A program made the position numbers and the translations under genes. A model generated the notes under the pieces. It saw only the letters and a list, made by a program, of their open reading frames with translations. It made no database searches and was not told the origin of the DNA. Below, one piece after another: positions 17,117-27,449 of a DNA stretch of 64,000 bases. Origin of the DNA: Haloplasma contractile. Its GTDB lineage: Bacteria > Bacillota_I > Bacilli_A > Haloplasmatales > Haloplasmataceae. The number at the start of each line of letters is the position of its first letter. The first letter of the stretch is position 1. Location: assembly GCA_016841945.1 (NCBI GenBank), contig JAENYC010000012.1, positions 26,454 to 90,453 on the forward strand, given 5' to 3'.

Positions 17117-17182
17117 ATTGATTCCTCCTATATATTATTAGTTTTAAATATATAATCCCTTATATTCATCTAAGAATTAAAA

Positions 17183-17312
17183 AATCCGCACAATAAGGCG
17201 GATTATTTTTTAATCTCCTTATTGATAAAGCTATTGCTTCCTAGAACTAGCACCTTCCTTATGGGGTTGCTGCGATTTCATCGGGTTCTTTCCTCCATCG
17301 CTCTGAATAAGG
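17183..17312 (-). promoter_or_regulatory. SAM-I (S-box) riboswitch with terminator, upstream of metK
   Basis: On the minus strand the leader reads CTTATTCAGAGCGATGGAGG, then AACCCGATGAAATCGCAGCA, then AACCCC, AAGGAAGGTGCTA and P1's 3' arm CAATAAGG: the S-box core. It is followed by a terminator (AATCCGC / GCGGATT, then six T; plus positions 17183-17204). The P1 3' arm CAATAAGG (17217-17224) can pair instead with CCTTATTG (17191-17198) in the terminator stem and loop. That is the antiterminator, so high SAM gives termination. Confidence 0.93.
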
Positions 17313-17335
17313 TCTATATAATTAAAGCATGTGTA

Positions 17336-17364
17336 ATTATATAATAGTTTCTAATATTTGTCAA
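17336..17364 (-). promoter_or_regulatory. Consensus sigma-A promoter of metK
   Basis: TTGACA, 17-base spacer, TATAAT on the minus strand: both hexamers perfect. Transcription would start near 17329, just before the riboswitch. Confidence 0.9.
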
Positions 17365-17370
17365 ACATTA

Positions 17371-18609
17371 TTAATTATTTCTTGTTCTTTCATAAATGAC
17401 TTCAAATTCAACATGATTATCAACAAATGTATTTAATACCTCATCATCAAAGAAATGACTAAATTTATCCATCATCTCCTTCATCACTTTACCGTGAGGT
17501 AATGCTTTCTTATAACTTTGTTTATCTCTTAAAGTAACATATGTTTCACACAATAAGACGATTTGATTTTCAATATTTGAATCTTCTGCTTTTATTTTTT
17601 TGAAATTTTCTGAAATAAACCATGATTCATATCGACTTCTTACCATAGCCTCAGATTTAATCCTAATTCTAGTACGTCTTAACAACATATTTCCGACTCC
17701 TAATTTATATCTGATTTTATGATAATCTTTTAAAATATTTTTCTTATCATCTTCACTATAATTCAAATTAAAATCATTATTTACGCCAATTACAATTGAA
17801 AAATTAAACAATTGATCGCATTTTTCTTCATCAAATTTCAACAATAGCCCCAATCTTTTTGCCATTAATGCGACAACATATTCACTACTTAATTCATCAT
17901 CATCGGTCGTTTGTGAAAAATCTTCAATTGTATCAAATACATCCCAAAGAACATTTTGAAATTCTTGTTCTAATTCCTCTCTTTTTTTCAATTCATTCTT
18001 TCTTTCCTTGTCCATGTATTCACTGAAAAAGACCATAGAAGTCATCACAAAGATAAATAAAATTAAGAACATCGTATAAACTGAAATATCATGGGTTGCA
18101 TTTTCTTGACTCGATATTAACGTCTTTCCTATCTCATTAATATGAATAAAGGTAGCAACAGAAAAAATTAAGACATCTCCTAGGATAATCGCATGTCGAT
18201 TCTGAAATAAGGCGATAATCACTAAAGCAATATAAATAAAGACATAGGTTTGTGGTGCTGGATATATGAAATATATACGCAAAGCAATGTAGCAAACAGA
18301 TAATACTGCCAAATACATACCCATGACTTGCTTTTCATAATCTTTTTTCTGATTTGATACAAAGTATGCGATTAAAATATTGATAAATAGACTCGGCAAT
18401 AATAAAGACAACGAACGAGGTAAACCAATTGATTGATAATACATGGTAACAAATATGGTAATAAGTATATTAGCAATCAATAATAACCTGTTTACAATAA
18501 TATTTTTTCTACGCAATACTTCAGTAGAATTTAATATATCAAAACCATCTACTTCTAATGTAAAAAACTTCATAATTTGTGAAAATAGGTTCATAATCAA
18601 CTTATTCAT
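17371..18609 (-). CDS. Membrane protein with a degenerate HD-GYP domain
   Basis: 412 residues. Six transmembrane helices occupy roughly residues 35-205 (first MLLIANILITIFVTMYYQ-like, last TMFLILFIFVMTSMVFFS), then a coiled-coil linker and a cytoplasmic domain of about 190 residues. That domain follows the HD-GYP helix pattern (YVVALMAKRLGLLLKFDEEK; NQIVLLCETYVTLRDKQSYK; ALPHGKVMKEMM; FFDDEVLNTFV), but the metal-binding HD and HHE residues and the GYP motif are gone. It is probably a sensor or effector without phosphodiesterase activity. The ATG at 18609 follows GTGATAGAA, a ribosome-site pattern seen before other genes here; a GTG at 18624 is the alternative. Confidence 0.6.
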   Translation of the reverse strand: MNKLIMNLFSQIMKFFTLEVDGFDILNSTEVLRRKNIIVNRLLLIANILITIFVTMYYQSIGLPRSLSLLLPSLFINILIAYFVSNQKKDYEKQVMGMYLAVLSVCYIALRIYFIYPAPQTYVFIYIALVIIALFQNRHAIILGDVLIFSVATFIHINEIGKTLISSQENATHDISVYTMFLILFIFVMTSMVFFSEYMDKERKNELKKREELEQEFQNVLWDVFDTIEDFSQTTDDDELSSEYVVALMAKRLGLLLKFDEEKCDQLFNFSIVIGVNNDFNLNYSEDDKKNILKDYHKIRYKLGVGNMLLRRTRIRIKSEAMVRSRYESWFISENFKKIKAEDSNIENQIVLLCETYVTLRDKQSYKKALPHGKVMKEMMDKFSHFFDDEVLNTFVDNHVEFEVIYERTRNN

Positions 18610-18644
18610 TTCTATCACATCCACTGCATAATTTATTTTATTTT

Positions 18645-18674
18645 ATCATATATAGTTCATGATGAAAATAACAA
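18645..18674 (-). promoter_or_regulatory. Possible promoter of the degenerate HD-GYP gene
   Basis: TTGTTA, 18-base spacer, TATGAT on the minus strand. Confidence 0.4.
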
Positions 18675-18715
18675 ACACATAATATCCTATTAAAAAATCT
18701 ATTTCATTGAATCAG

Positions 18716-20353
18716 TTAATCAAAAATCTGTTTATCTAGTTCTGGTACCTCATATAAATCATCATTTAAATTTATTTCCCTACTATCTATATAGTCACTC
18801 ATATTTAAAAACACATCATTCACAAAGTCATATTTTGTTGAAGTTAGTCCCTCTGGTAATTCAATACCCATTGTACTATCATCAATCATATGGAGATACC
18901 CCCCTATATCATAATCATAATCATCAACTGAAATTCGACTAGCTAAAATTTCCTTCATCTCAATAAGTTTATCTTCTTCATAAGTGCCCTGTTGACTTTC
19001 TGCATCTAAGATAATGGTATCGTCTTGATATAATTCATAAGTTTTGGGATACATTGAATTTGTTAAGGCAATTTTTGTCCAACCACTCAAGTCGTTTAAG
19101 TTCCAAATAAAGCCCACATAATCATAAGGTTTTGTCCCTAAATATTGATCAAATTCGTCATATAGAGGTAAATTTAATGAAACATCTCCCCCTATAAAAA
19201 GCAATTGATGATTCTCATCATAGATAAAAACGCTTATAACACGCTGTGCTGGTATATTTTCACCATAAAAATCTTCGTCAGATGCGGACCCATCCATATA
19301 TAAAATAGAACCACTTTCATCAGCTGTTAAATAATATTTTACTGTTAAGGTATCAAAGAGATTTGATATAATATGATAACAAACATCAATCCCATCTTTT
19401 TGCTTTGTTAAAACAAATGATGACTGATGATATATAGATTCATCAATATCAGGTATTTCAATCCCACCTAAATGATTATTTACTAAATCAATTTTTATAG
19501 AAGAGAAAACATTTGAATTTACAATCACTTGTTTATTATCTATTGCTTTTACTGAATAACCTATTTCATAATTCATTTCACCAGTATCATTTTTTTCTGA
19601 GTCTGTCACACTCCCCTCAAGAGACAAATCACACGTCAAGTAAAAATTAATCTCTAACGTGATATCATTATCATTAGACATTGAGATTTTTACATCTAAA
19701 AAAAGTCCAATTTCTCCAGAAAAAATCCCCATACTATCCTGATATTCATAGTCATTCACTGTTGACATCAAGATATTTGAAACTTTACCTTCTTTGGTAT
19801 ATTTCGCTTTGACATCATTGAATGTGATAGTTTCACCTGTATTTAAAGGATCATCTATTCCTGTAAACTCAATCTCTGGTATGACGATTTCAGTATTATC
19901 AAACTCTATCATTCCATATTCTTCAAATTGAGAATTCATTTCTTCAATAATTTGAAGCATATATTGAACAGCCGCAATATTAACATACACAATTTCTGTC
20001 GGTCCAATCGTATTGACTGATTGTTGTAGTTGTTCAAAAGTTAAATGAGTTAAATTACTTGGTATCATTTCTTCAGGCGTATTAACATCAATCATTGGTA
20101 ATTTTGGAATATGCTCTTCATACTCACCATTTATTACATCTGTTACTAATTCCATAATATTTATGTCTTCATATTTATCAACAACAGCTTGTTGATATAA
20201 GCTACTTGGTAATAAATCATAATAAGATTGGTTATAAACAACAGTTAAATCTTCATAATTGACATCTTTATATGATTGTCTATTAAATAAATGACAGCCT
20301 GAAAGTATCACTGTCATCAATAACAATAAAAATGGTAATATTAATTTTTTCAT
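18716..20353 (-). CDS. Lipoprotein of unknown function
   Basis: 545 residues. A lipoprotein signal peptide (KKL, hydrophobic run, ILSGC) predicts lipidation at Cys20. I recognise no domain. The mature protein is rich in Asp, Glu, Ile and Thr with alternating beta-type segments (EITLEINFYLTCDLSLEGSV, YVGFIWNLNDLSG), suggesting an extracytoplasmic beta-rich protein. It ends in a strongly acidic tail (SREINLNDDLYEVPELD). It is transcribed divergently from the FtsX-type permease and upstream of the degenerate HD-GYP gene. Confidence 0.6.
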   Translation of the reverse strand: MKKLILPFLLLLMTVILSGCHLFNRQSYKDVNYEDLTVVYNQSYYDLLPSSLYQQAVVDKYEDINIMELVTDVINGEYEEHIPKLPMIDVNTPEEMIPSNLTHLTFEQLQQSVNTIGPTEIVYVNIAAVQYMLQIIEEMNSQFEEYGMIEFDNTEIVIPEIEFTGIDDPLNTGETITFNDVKAKYTKEGKVSNILMSTVNDYEYQDSMGIFSGEIGLFLDVKISMSNDNDITLEINFYLTCDLSLEGSVTDSEKNDTGEMNYEIGYSVKAIDNKQVIVNSNVFSSIKIDLVNNHLGGIEIPDIDESIYHQSSFVLTKQKDGIDVCYHIISNLFDTLTVKYYLTADESGSILYMDGSASDEDFYGENIPAQRVISVFIYDENHQLLFIGGDVSLNLPLYDEFDQYLGTKPYDYVGFIWNLNDLSGWTKIALTNSMYPKTYELYQDDTIILDAESQQGTYEEDKLIEMKEILASRISVDDYDYDIGGYLHMIDDSTMGIELPEGLTSTKYDFVNDVFLNMSDYIDSREINLNDDLYEVPELDKQIFD

Positions 20354-20459
20354 ATGTTACCTACCTTGAAAAGTTTTTACTAATTGAGTATATGAAAATT
20401 ATAACAAATTTGATTATAAAAACAAAGTATTTATTTATCTATTTTAAAATATAAAATAT

Positions 20460-20482
20460 TATGATACTATTACAGTATCATA
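20460..20482. promoter_or_regulatory. Perfect 9-base inverted repeat before the FtsX-type gene
   Basis: TATGATACT, five bases, AGTATCATA, immediately upstream of the ribosome site AAGGATTGAGG. It could be an operator for a dimeric repressor or an mRNA hairpin limiting translation. No known operator consensus was recognised. Confidence 0.45.
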
Positions 20483-20499
20483 AGGATTGAGGTTACATT

Positions 20500-23373
20500 A
20501 TGCTAAAGAAATGGTTGAGTTATAAAAAAGATTTATTCTTATATATATTAATAGCTAGTCTCATCATAATATCTTCCTTTTTATTTGTATCACTTCGTGT
20601 TACATCTTTTTCACTTGACCATCATTATGAAACATATTCTAAAAAATATCATAAAAATGACTTTATTATAGTACCCGCTTATCATAAATTAGATCAACTC
20701 ATTGAAACCGTAACTTTTTATGAATTTGAAACCTATCAGGAAGCCTATGCAAATACACCTTATGCACTCATATATGATAATATTAAAAATATAGAGAACA
20801 ATCCCTATCTCTCGCCCGAAGAAGTTAAATTCATCAATCAATATATAACTGAGGATTTTATTCAACGGATTAAAAACTCAACTAAACCTTCTTTAGTTAT
20901 TTATCAACCAATCAGACAATTAATCTATGATAATTTAGATCTAAATCTTCCTGATTATTATCGCAATAAGGTAGCGGAAACACAAGCTAAATACTACACA
21001 AAATTATTATTTCTCCTAACTTTAAATGAAACTAATTATTTAAAATTTATAGAGTACACACTTGATCAACGTCTACTTGCAAAAGATGAAAACAATGAAT
21101 ATTTAGATAGTACTTATGCTAAAAAATATGATTTAACCATCGAGAAAAAAATAGTTAAAAAAGAAACAATTCATTTAGATAATAAACAAGTCGATCTTTT
21201 CTTAACTAGTAAACAAAAAGTATTCAATCACCCCTACGTTATTAAATCATTAGATCATCATTCTAAGTTGAAATTAGACCATCAAGAGATTGCTATCTTT
21301 CAAGAATTTGCTGAATTTAATCATCTTAAGTTAGGCGATTTCATTTTCATTCATAATAAAAAATATAAGGTTAAAGCATTTATTTATACCCCAGATACCA
21401 TACATCCAATTCTTACAAACAATGAATTCAATTATGAACTAGATAAAGATACACTAGTCCTCATGAATGAAGATGATTTTTCAACTATTGAAACGAATGA
21501 CTTCTATTCAATTACATATACAGCTAAATTTAATCAAGAAGGTAATAGTGAAAAACAGTTACTTCAATTACAGAATCAATTTAAAGAAGATAATCTTTTA
21601 TTAAACGCTAGGCTTGGTATTAGTGATGAAGTCATACAAGTAAATATATATAATTTTAACCTATTATCATACGTCCTTTCTTTTTCTATTTTAATCATTT
21701 CAATAGTCTTTATGGCTATTTTACTCATTCGAAAAGTCAATCAACAACAAAGACAAATCGGTCTATTAAAGGCATTAGGATATAAAAAAAGTGAAATAAT
21801 GCGTCCCTACATCACACATTTTTTTATCTTAGTGTTTATTTCAATCATACTAGGATTTATCCTTGGATTATTAGGAAGTAAGTTATTATTATTGACATTA
21901 TATAAAATATTCTTATTACCTTATTCAGATATTAAATTTAATATAAGTATAATGGTGGGGATTTTAATCCCTCTCATGACAACAACGCTTGTAAATGTTT
22001 TTATTATGAACAAAAAACTCAGTAAAAAAAGTATACAATTATTAAATGAAACGGATACAATATATATCAAACCAAATAAATATTCCCTACAATTAAAAAT
22101 TACTTTCTTTATTATCATCACAACTATTTTATCTACCCTGATGAGTTTTATAATAACAAAAGAAGAAGAATTATTATTTATATTAATTGGCTTTCTTCTC
22201 ATTTATATCCTATATTATTTTTCACAAAAACAAACCTTTACAAGAAAAGTCTCAAGGAAAATGAGTCAAAGAAATATCAAAAAAATCTTAAGTTTCAATA
22301 TCACTCTATTCTTAACGACGCTTTTGATACTATTTGTTTTTCACATTAAGAATGTTTTTGTAGATTTATATCGTTCAGTAGAAAATAATTATACTTATTC
22401 TACCTATATAAAATACCCAAACTTTATCAATCTAACTTTAGAAGATTTACAGCAATGTGAACATTGTGAAGGTACTGTACTCTATAAATTTGAATTACAT
22501 AAAGCAAATAATCGTAATATAAACGAAGAAGTATTTTTTGGTGGTTACAAAGATAATACACCCTCTATGTTAAAATTTATAGATACTCATTTACTACAAG
22601 ATAATCAAGTTCTCATATCAAAACCTTTACAAGATAAATATCATTTAGAAGTGAATGATACTTTAAGTATTGTTACAAATATAATTAGTGACAAACCTCA
22701 TAATACTACACCTTGTCTTTTTGATAATGAAAAGCGTTGTGAAATTGATACGGTAAAAATAGTAGGTATTTGTGATAATTATATTGCACTTGTTATTTAT
22801 GGAAATATTTCATTATTAAATGAGTGGTATTATGGAGATAGGGAACATCAATCACACATTAATGTTATTTATACTTCTAATCTAGCAAATACAGATGATT
22901 TTGTTTATACAGATAATATTTTAACCACCTATCAAATAGATGATATATTTGCTGAACTAGATTTTTTACTCTATACACTAGTATTAATCACTAATTTATC
23001 CTTCATATTCATCACCATCATCAGCATCATTATGACGTTAATCATTATGGAAATAACCGTAAAAGACAATGAAATACAAATTGCTCAATTAAAAGCTTTA
23101 GGCTATCACAATAAAGAAATAAAAACGATATTGTTAAATCAATATAGTCCCTATGTTTTATTAATATTTATTTTCACTTTACCCCTGTCTTATTATGCAA
23201 GTTATGCCTTATTTAGATATATTGGTTTATCAATGAACAAAACCTTATTGGTACATATTCATTATATGAATATTATCATCAGTTTTATATTAATATTAAT
23301 GATTTATACCATCTCCTCATATTTAGCCTTTATAAGAATTAAAAAAATATCTTTAGCAAGTTGGTTAAAATAA
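20500..23373 (+). CDS. FtsX-like (MacB/ABC3-type) permease, no partner ATPase nearby
   Basis: 957 residues. One N-terminal helix (about 14-31), then ~350 extracytoplasmic residues, a FtsX domain from about 390 (VLSFSILIISIVFMAILLIR, then RQIGLLKALGYKKSEIMRPY), further helices near 440-620, a second outer domain of about 200 residues containing four close Cys (QQCEHCEG and TTPCLFDNEKRC), and a last FtsX domain (IQIAQLKALGYHNKEIKTIL) ending ISLASWLK. This is the architecture of peptide/lipoprotein-type ABC exporters, which need an ATPase encoded elsewhere. Single-gene unit. Confidence 0.8.
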   Translation: MLKKWLSYKKDLFLYILIASLIIISSFLFVSLRVTSFSLDHHYETYSKKYHKNDFIIVPAYHKLDQLIETVTFYEFETYQEAYANTPYALIYDNIKNIENNPYLSPEEVKFINQYITEDFIQRIKNSTKPSLVIYQPIRQLIYDNLDLNLPDYYRNKVAETQAKYYTKLLFLLTLNETNYLKFIEYTLDQRLLAKDENNEYLDSTYAKKYDLTIEKKIVKKETIHLDNKQVDLFLTSKQKVFNHPYVIKSLDHHSKLKLDHQEIAIFQEFAEFNHLKLGDFIFIHNKKYKVKAFIYTPDTIHPILTNNEFNYELDKDTLVLMNEDDFSTIETNDFYSITYTAKFNQEGNSEKQLLQLQNQFKEDNLLLNARLGISDEVIQVNIYNFNLLSYVLSFSILIISIVFMAILLIRKVNQQQRQIGLLKALGYKKSEIMRPYITHFFILVFISIILGFILGLLGSKLLLLTLYKIFLLPYSDIKFNISIMVGILIPLMTTTLVNVFIMNKKLSKKSIQLLNETDTIYIKPNKYSLQLKITFFIIITTILSTLMSFIITKEEELLFILIGFLLIYILYYFSQKQTFTRKVSRKMSQRNIKKILSFNITLFLTTLLILFVFHIKNVFVDLYRSVENNYTYSTYIKYPNFINLTLEDLQQCEHCEGTVLYKFELHKANNRNINEEVFFGGYKDNTPSMLKFIDTHLLQDNQVLISKPLQDKYHLEVNDTLSIVTNIISDKPHNTTPCLFDNEKRCEIDTVKIVGICDNYIALVIYGNISLLNEWYYGDREHQSHINVIYTSNLANTDDFVYTDNILTTYQIDDIFAELDFLLYTLVLITNLSFIFITIISIIMTLIIMEITVKDNEIQIAQLKALGYHNKEIKTILLNQYSPYVLLIFIFTLPLSYYASYALFRYIGLSMNKTLLVHIHYMNIIISFILILMIYTISSYLAFIRIKKISLASWLK

Positions 23374-23409
23374 AAAGAAATACTCAATTACCAAAGCGTA
23401 TTTCTTTTT
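23372..23409. terminator. Bidirectional terminator between the FtsX-type gene and proS
   Basis: Twelve-pair stem AAAAAGAAATAC / GTATTTCTTTTT with a 14-base loop. Confidence 0.75.
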
Positions 23410-23416
23410 ATTTTGT

Positions 23417-24667
23417 TTAATAATTTTGTTTAATATAATTAATAATTCCCTCGATTTTTACTTCTTGTTTCTCTTTTTGATGACGGAACTTAACTTCTAC
23501 AAAACCATTATTTATATTTTTACCAATGGTAATTCTGAGTGGTATACCAATTAAATCAGACTCAATAAATTTAACGCCTGGGCGCTCATTTCTATCATCT
23601 ACCAATACATCTAAATCCAATTTTGATAATGCTTGCTCTAGATGGTTTGATAGTGATAGTTGATCCTTATCTTTTGGATTGATTAAAATAATATGAATAT
23701 CAAATGGAGCAATTGATTTTGGCCATATTATACCTGATACATCATTGTTTTGTTCGATAACTGCCATTAGTACACGGCTAACGCCTAATCCATAACAACC
23801 CATTAAAATATCTTCACGATTACCATCTTCATTTGTAAACTGTGCTTTCATCGCATTTGAATACTTTGTACCTAATTTAAAGACATGTCCAACTTCAATT
23901 CCTTTTGCGTGTAAAATTGTTCCTATTCCATCTGGACTTGGTTCACCTTCTTTAAGGTTATGTACTTCAATATTTGATGCAAAATCTGATGTGTCTGAAT
24001 AAACAATGGTATCTTCTCCAATGTCAGTTAGGGCCATGAATTCACACGATTCACTTCCACCAATATTGCCGCTATCAGCCTCAACCGCTCTAAATTTTAA
24101 TCCACATTTTGTAAAGATATTAGAATAAATTTGGCGAAAATCTTCATAAGCTTCATTTAATGATAACTCATTACTATGAAAAGAATAAGCATCTTTCATA
24201 ATAAATTCTCTACCACGCATTAAACCAAAACGTGGGCGTAATTCATCACGAAATTTAGTTTGTATTTGGTATAAAGAAATAGGTAATTTTTTATAACTAT
24301 TCAAAACATCTCTTACAATATAAGTAATAATCTCTTCATGGGTAGGTCCTAAAGCAAAATCTCTATCATGACGGTCCTTCATTCTCATGAGCGTATCACC
24401 ATATTGATTCCATCTACCTGATTCCAACCACAATTCAGAAGGTTGAAGTGCAGGCATTAATAGTTCAGCGCAACCAATTGTATCTAATTCTTTACGTATG
24501 ATTTTTTCTACTTTTCTTAAAGAGCGTAGAGCCAGAGGCAAGTAGGAGTAAATACCTGCAGCGACTTGTTTTATATAACCCGCTCGAAGCATCAATTTAT
24601 GAGAGTTGATTTCTGCCTCTTTTGGATCATCTCTTAAAGTTGGTATAAATAATATACTTTGTTTCAT
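23417..24667 (-). CDS. proS: Prolyl-tRNA synthetase without the editing (INS) domain
   Basis: Class II synthetase charging tRNA-Pro. Motif 2 ([20 protein letters not shown]), [18 protein letters not shown] and motif 3 ([17 protein letters not shown]) are intact, and the C-terminal anticodon-binding domain is present. Bacterial-type ProRS is about 565 residues; this one is 416, and the ~180-residue YbaK-like editing insertion expected between residues ~230 and ~260 is reduced to about 25. It therefore cannot clear Ala-tRNA-Pro in cis. Last gene of the uppS-cdsA-dxr-rseP-proS operon. The ATG at 24667 with AGTGAT upstream is chosen over a GTG at 24676. Confidence 0.93.
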   Translation of the reverse strand: MKQSILFIPTLRDDPKEAEINSHKLMLRAGYIKQVAAGIYSYLPLALRSLRKVEKIIRKELDTIGCAELLMPALQPSELWLESGRWNQYGDTLMRMKDRHDRDFALGPTHEEIITYIVRDVLNSYKKLPISLYQIQTKFRDELRPRFGLMRGREFIMKDAYSFHSNELSLNEAYEDFRQIYSNIFTKCGLKFRAVEADSGNIGGSESCEFMALTDIGEDTIVYSDTSDFASNIEVHNLKEGEPSPDGIGTILHAKGIEVGHVFKLGTKYSNAMKAQFTNEDGNREDILMGCYGLGVSRVLMAVIEQNNDVSGIIWPKSIAPFDIHIILINPKDKDQLSLSNHLEQALSKLDLDVLVDDRNERPGVKFIESDLIGIPLRITIGKNINNGFVEVKFRHQKEKQEVKIEGIINYIKQNY

Positions 24668-24675
24668 TTCTATCA

Positions 24676-26280
24676 CTATCCTCTTATTCTAATGACATCA
24701 TTAAATGTAATATATAAGAATAACATCATAAATAGTATAAATCCTATCATATGAATATATCCTTCGATTTTACGATTGATCGGTCTTCTTACAACACCTT
24801 CAATCATTAAAAATAATAATCTTCCTCCATCAAGTGCTGGCAATGGTAATAAGTTGACAAAGCCAATATTGGCACTTATAAAGGCTACCCAGCTTAGTAG
24901 TGCCACAAAACCGGCCATCGCAAAGGTTCTTGTCATATCAAAGATACCAACAGGTCCTGATAAATCACCAACAGAAACATTTTTATCATTAAATAACCAA
25001 TCTAATGTTTTAAAAATTTGTCCAATGACACCAAATCCATCTTTAAAGCCATTACCAATAGACTGAAAGAAATTAAATTCTGTTTTTTGTATAATTCCTA
25101 CTTTGGCTTGAGTGACATTAGCTGGTTCTAAAGCCTTAATAGTTTGAACAGAAAAATTTAATTCTTCGCTATTTCTTAAAACCTTTATATTAATTTTCTC
25201 ACCTAAATAAAAGTTCTCTAATATATTAGAAATATTTGTCCAACTTGTTAAATTATTATCTTCAATATAATCATTCTCTATAATATCTTCTGTATTCTTA
25301 TTATCATTTAATGTACCGGATATACCGATAATTTCATCACCAGATTCTAACCCTGCTTTATCAGCAGGTGAATTAGGTGAAACCTCGCCAATTATGGTGT
25401 TAGATATTTCAGAAGTACTGCTAACACCAATCGTTGCAATCACAATTTCAGGTATAACCTCAAATGGTGTAGAAAGACGTTGTCCGTCGCGTTTTACGGT
25501 AATCTTAATTACACCTTCTTCATACTGACTCATAAATTCTGAAATATCTGCCCAACTATTTATTTCTTTCTCTTGATTATTCATTGACATTAATACAATT
25601 TCATCGTCTGCTTGTATACCACTTAATTCTGCTGGTGACCCTTCTGAAAGACCACCTATTACAGGACTTTCAACTTCAACACCTGTTATGAAATTAATAA
25701 TAATAAAGAAAACAATTGCTAAAATGAAATTAAACCCAGCACCGGCTACAACAACTAAAAATCGATTTAACCATGATTTTGATTCAAAGCATCTATCATA
25801 TGGAGCAATTTGCATTTCTAAATCTTCTTTAAATTGATAAAATGCAGTGCGACTAACTGTAACAAAATGTGTGTTTCCTTTTTCATCTTCGTAATGAATA
25901 TATAAATTATTCCCTTCTTTTCCATATAAATCAAAGTCAATGACTTTTGCATAGATAACGTTATCATCATCCGGTTTATATAAAAAGATACGATTTACTA
26001 TATTTCCTTCGGTTTTTAAGTAAATGACTTGATTCTTTTTAATTTTCTCTGTTTCTGGTTCTTCTCCTGCCATTGATACAAAGCCACCGATGGGAATAGC
26101 ACGAATAGCATAGGTCGTTTCTCCTCTTTTTTTCTTATATATCGCTGGTCCCATTCCAATAGAAAATTCATGGCATAAAATACCTGCTCTTCTCGCAAAT
26201 ACGAAATGACCAAACTCATGGATTAGCACAACGACTCCTAATACAAGAATGAAAATTAAAATATATCCTAAAAAGCTCAT
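24676..26280 (-). CDS. rseP: Site-2 protease RseP/RasP
   Basis: Intramembrane zinc metalloprotease that cleaves anti-sigma factors and signal-peptide remnants. HEFGH lies at residues 21-25 in the first helix, and the second metal motif [14 protein letters not shown] near the C-terminus. Two PDZ-like regions lie at roughly 205-275 and 285-375 ([40 protein letters not shown]). 534 residues is about 100 more than Bacillus RasP; the extra sequence is an insertion after the first helix (about 75-150) and a long second PDZ. Overlaps dxr by four bases. Confidence 0.95.
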   Translation of the reverse strand: MSFLGYILIFILVLGVVVLIHEFGHFVFARRAGILCHEFSIGMGPAIYKKKRGETTYAIRAIPIGGFVSMAGEEPETEKIKKNQVIYLKTEGNIVNRIFLYKPDDDNVIYAKVIDFDLYGKEGNNLYIHYEDEKGNTHFVTVSRTAFYQFKEDLEMQIAPYDRCFESKSWLNRFLVVVAGAGFNFILAIVFFIIINFITGVEVESPVIGGLSEGSPAELSGIQADDEIVLMSMNNQEKEINSWADISEFMSQYEEGVIKITVKRDGQRLSTPFEVIPEIVIATIGVSSTSEISNTIIGEVSPNSPADKAGLESGDEIIGISGTLNDNKNTEDIIENDYIEDNNLTSWTNISNILENFYLGEKINIKVLRNSEELNFSVQTIKALEPANVTQAKVGIIQKTEFNFFQSIGNGFKDGFGVIGQIFKTLDWLFNDKNVSVGDLSGPVGIFDMTRTFAMAGFVALLSWVAFISANIGFVNLLPLPALDGGRLLFLMIEGVVRRPINRKIEGYIHMIGFILFMMLFLYITFNDVIRIRG

Positions 26281-27449
26281 GATGATTCTCCTTTCGCGTA
26301 ATTCTTAATAATGTATTCTTTTATCTGACGATCTAATGATAGAATGGTTTCCAAATCTGGATATTTGATTATATCATGTTTATTTAAAGCATCGTAAATA
26401 ATTTGTTCAATTTTTATAAAAGATATCTTTTCTTCTAAAAACAATTGAACCGCAGCTTCATTTGCTGCATTAAGAACAGTCGGAAAACTATGCCCTGTTT
26501 TACCAGCATCATAGGCATATTTTAAGCATGGATAACGCTTAAAATCCATTACCTCAAAATGGAGAGAGGCAATCTCTTCTAGTTTAAGTCTTTTAGACCG
26601 TTTTAATTCTAATCGATTGGGATAAGATAGTGCATATTGTATTGGAATCCTCATATCAGGTGTTCCTAATTGAGCAATGATTGATGTATCGATGAATTCA
26701 ACCATTGAATGGATGATGCTTTCTCTATGTAGTAGTGTTTTAATCTGTTCATATGGTAATTGAAATAAATGATGTGCCTCAATCACTTCAAATCCTTTAT
26801 TCATCATCGTCGCTGAATCAATGGTAATTTTACTCCCCATTGACCAATTGGGATGATTCAATGCTTCTTTTAACGTTACTTTTTTTAATTCTTCTCTTGT
26901 CTTGTCTCGAAATGAACCACCACTGGCTGTAATGATAATTTTATTTATTTGAGATGTTTTTTCACCATTTAAAGCTTGATAAATGGCTGAATGTTCACTG
27001 TCAACAGGTAGTAAATGAACATGATGTTTTTCTACCATCTCCATGACTAAGACCCCTGCTGTTACTAACGTCTCCTTATTTGCAAGTGCTATATCATACC
27101 CTTTTTTAATTGCTTCAATTGTAGGAATAAGACCAACAGAACCAACTAATGCGCTTAAAACAATTGTCTGATTATGATTTGATGCATCATAAGTCGATGC
27201 TTGAATCAGTCCCTCTTGACCATATCCGATTTCAATCTCAGAAAATCTCTCTTTTAATAGTGATGCATCCGCTTTACTTCGTACACTGATAAATCGAGGG
27301 CGAAATTCTTGAATGATTTCCATTCCTTTTTTTATATTCTTTCCAAAGGCTATACTCATTAATTGAAATTCATCAGGATGTTCTCTAATTACATCAAGGG
27401 TTTGAATTCCTATTGAACCAGTTGCACCTAATAATATCACATTTTTCAT
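26277..27449 (-). CDS. dxr: 1-deoxy-D-xylulose 5-phosphate reductoisomerase
   Basis: Second step of the MEP isoprenoid pathway (DXP to MEP, NADPH and Mg2+). 390 residues with the NADPH site GATGSIGIQTLDVI, SALVGSVGLIPTIEA, ALANKETLVTAG, the metal/substrate site LPVDSEHSAIYQAL and the flap SGGSFRDKTREEL. Overlaps both neighbours by four bases (ATGA). It supplies precursors for the undecaprenyl phosphate made by uppS in the same operon. Confidence 0.97.
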   Translation of the reverse strand: MKNVILLGATGSIGIQTLDVIREHPDEFQLMSIAFGKNIKKGMEIIQEFRPRFISVRSKADASLLKERFSEIEIGYGQEGLIQASTYDASNHNQTIVLSALVGSVGLIPTIEAIKKGYDIALANKETLVTAGVLVMEMVEKHHVHLLPVDSEHSAIYQALNGEKTSQINKIIITASGGSFRDKTREELKKVTLKEALNHPNWSMGSKITIDSATMMNKGFEVIEAHHLFQLPYEQIKTLLHRESIIHSMVEFIDTSIIAQLGTPDMRIPIQYALSYPNRLELKRSKRLKLEEIASLHFEVMDFKRYPCLKYAYDAGKTGHSFPTVLNAANEAAVQLFLEEKISFIKIEQIIYDALNKHDIIKYPDLETILSLDRQIKEYIIKNYAKGESS

